Assembly (NCBI GenBank): GCA_018002295.1 | Contig: JAGNGI010000011.1 | Location: 1 to 37,109, forward strand | Reading direction: 5' to 3' | Length of the DNA stretch: 37,109 nt | DNA from: Fidelibacterota bacterium | GTDB lineage: Bacteria; Fidelibacterota; UBA2242 | Part shown: piece after piece, positions 35,735 to 37,109 of the stretch | Numbering within the stretch: position 1 is the first letter of the stretch | How the letters are laid out: the number at the start of each line of letters is the position of its first letter | Notes under the pieces: generated by a model | Told to the model about the DNA's origin: nothing | The model's database searches: none | What the model saw: only the letters and a program-made list of their open reading frames with translations | Program-made: the position numbers and the translations under genes

Positions 35735-37000
35735 ATGAAACGAAATCAATTTTTAAAATTGCCCCAAAAAATTATTTTACTGGTTTGTATATCCGGCCTC
35801 TTCGGTTTTGCTCAAAAACGTGAACCGTCCATCACCACCGATTCCTACCAAAATGAAATGACCCTGTCACCCGGCGATCGAATAAAAGTCTCTTACTTTG
35901 ATATTGGGCCTCAAGGTGTTCCTATCGAAAAAAGTTCGATTCTCGAGGTGCGGCACGACGGCACTATTTTTCATGAATTGCTTAAAGTCGTTTATGTTCA
36001 GAACCTGACCATTAAACAGGTCGAAGATTTATTGACGGTAAAATTTTCGGAATTCTTTACCCAACCGCAGGTAGTAGTCAGTATAGTCGAAAAAACTACG
36101 ATCAAGGTTTTTCTCTGGGGTGGTGTGGACAATATAGGTGTATATCGTATATCGCCCGGAACAACTATCGCCGAATTTATTATTGCGCATGGTGGCATAA
36201 CCAGCGATGCCAATATCAGTAAAATTACCTTAACCCGTAAAGATGGTTCTGTCATCATTTTCGATCTTGAACGATACTTGTTCAGTAACGATGAAACCAA
36301 TAATGTTGAATTGCATGATGGAGATAAAATCATCGTTCCGCGACTTATAATGAAAGACGAGTACGCTCGCCTTTCTAAGGGATATATCCTGCAGGCTGGA
36401 AACGTTCTGGAAATCACTATCAATGAATTAGCAACTATGGAAAAAAGTCCGGCAACCCCGGAAAATTATATAATTGACCAGGACGGTAATATTTATCATC
36501 GGCGCTTTGGTCTAGTTCAATTGGGAGGTTTAACTGTTGACAAAGCTCAGGCTACTCTGACCGAACTGGCAAAAAAATATTATCGTGAGCCGGTGGTTAC
36601 AATAGATGTTGTCAAACTTACTTCTCGCAGTGTCTTTGTTTTTGGAGAGGTTAACCGACCGGGAATTTATCCGATTGAAGGTAATATACGACTGGCGGAA
36701 TTTCTGGCTGATATTGGCGGTTTAACCTCCAATGCTGACCCACGTAAAATTATAGTTACTCGCGAAAACTATAAACCGGTTACTTTTGATCTCAATGAAT
36801 ACCTTTTCGATCGAAAAGATGAAAAAAATATCTATCTTGAAGATGGGGATCGAATTATAGTTTTAAGTCGTAAACGAGGATTTATTGTCAACCTAGCGGA
36901 AAAAATCCAACCATTCACCACTGTTCTCTATATTATTTCAACCGCACTTAATATCTATTTTTTAATCACATATATTAACACATTTAATCACATATATTAA
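35735..37000 (+). CDS. Wza-type polysaccharide export protein with two PES-SLBB units
   Basis: A 421-residue protein with a signal peptide (IILLVCISGLFGFAQ) and no good lipobox. Two halves repeat the same order: LSPGDRIKVSYFD at 44-56 with SLBB IKVFLWGGVDNIGVYRI at 123-139, then LQAGNVLEITIN at 219-230 with SLBB VFVFGEVNRPGIYPI at 300-314. The conserved tail 'KIxLxRxD...DLxxYL...LxDGDxIIV' also occurs twice. A transmembrane helix lies at ~394-415, as in Wza-like proteins that cross or touch the outer membrane. It should form the export channel for a capsule or exopolysaccharide, with the Wzz-type protein that begins 17 bases downstream. Confidence 0.9.
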   Translation: MKRNQFLKLPQKIILLVCISGLFGFAQKREPSITTDSYQNEMTLSPGDRIKVSYFDIGPQGVPIEKSSILEVRHDGTIFHELLKVVYVQNLTIKQVEDLLTVKFSEFFTQPQVVVSIVEKTTIKVFLWGGVDNIGVYRISPGTTIAEFIIAHGGITSDANISKITLTRKDGSVIIFDLERYLFSNDETNNVELHDGDKIIVPRLIMKDEYARLSKGYILQAGNVLEITINELATMEKSPATPENYIIDQDGNIYHRRFGLVQLGGLTVDKAQATLTELAKKYYREPVVTIDVVKLTSRSVFVFGEVNRPGIYPIEGNIRLAEFLADIGGLTSNADPRKIIVTRENYKPVTFDLNEYLFDRKDEKNIYLEDGDRIIVLSRKRGFIVNLAEKIQPFTTVLYIISTALNIYFLITYINTFNHIY

Positions 37001-37017
37001 ATAGAAATGACCTGCCT

Positions 37018-37109
37018 ATGGCACATTATGAATTAAATCTGCGCGATTACTGGCGAATAATCAAGAAGCGAAAGATTATCATTATTGTTACTCTTGTATT
37101 GCTCACCTG
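37018..37109 (+). CDS. Wzz-type chain-length determinant / tyrosine kinase, first 30 codons only
   Basis: The frame is open from ATG 37018 to the right edge. It begins MAHYELNLRDYWRIIKKRK, then IIIIVTLVLLT, the start of a transmembrane helix. 'LRDYWRIIxKRKxxI' followed by a hydrophobic helix is the typical N-terminus of Wzz/GumC polysaccharide co-polymerases, which may or may not carry a C-terminal BY-kinase domain. The position right after a Wza-type gene supports this. The rest lies outside the window. Confidence 0.75.
   Translation, partial: MAHYELNLRDYWRIIKKRKIIIIVTLVLLT

Overview
The window is a ~37.1 kb chromosomal stretch of moderate G+C from a bacterium with an outer membrane. It most resembles an uncultured member of the FCB superphylum (a KSB1-, Zixibacteria- or Marinimicrobia-like lineage). 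This is an inference from gene content: a SecA with the long insertion known from Bacteroidetes-type proteins, an LptG-type permease, FadL/PorV-like barrels with 'NPANL' motifs, a NagB-PIG-L fusion, HPr kinase, and an isoleucyl-tRNA synthetase with atypical HIGH/KMSKS motifs. No tRNA, rRNA, CRISPR array or insertion sequence was seen, so this reads as core chromosome rather than an island.

Layout. (1) 1-2311, minus: nusB, then the first 589 codons of secA, which runs off the left edge. (2) 2691-8654, plus: a NagB-PIG-L fusion, a decayed C-terminal fragment of a Na+/Ca2+ antiporter, a secreted FN3-EEP nuclease-like lipoprotein, a small unknown protein and lptG. (3) 8891-28081, minus: a long co-directional run. 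In transcription order it is htrA, a DUF2905 membrane protein, ileS, dksA/traR-like, rluD, a xer recombinase, hpf, hprK, a sugar nucleotidyltransferase, metK, ahcY, and then two tandem copies of a lipoprotein + outer-membrane-barrel pair. (4) 28534-37109, plus: a BaiN-type flavoprotein, ygiQ-type radical SAM, a soluble GAF histidine kinase, a cNMP-binding/FHA protein coupled to a second radical SAM protein, a single-domain response regulator, a Wza-type export protein, and the start of a Wzz-type gene. The right edge enters an exopolysaccharide locus with signalling genes beside it.

Two observations stand out. First, three of the larger intergenic gaps (2521-2570, 8722-8761, 28233-28312) carry arrays of a near-palindromic ~8-mer, AAGTNCTT, repeated at exactly 10 bp, about one helical turn. 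The arrays share a consensus but not their exact sequence, and they flank unrelated genes. I do not recognise this as a described element. Second, the metK-ahcY unit is followed by a duplicated lipoprotein/barrel module of unknown function. The first lipoprotein of that module has a clear signal peptide and lipobox but no ATG, GTG or TTG in frame, so its start is either non-canonical or frameshifted.
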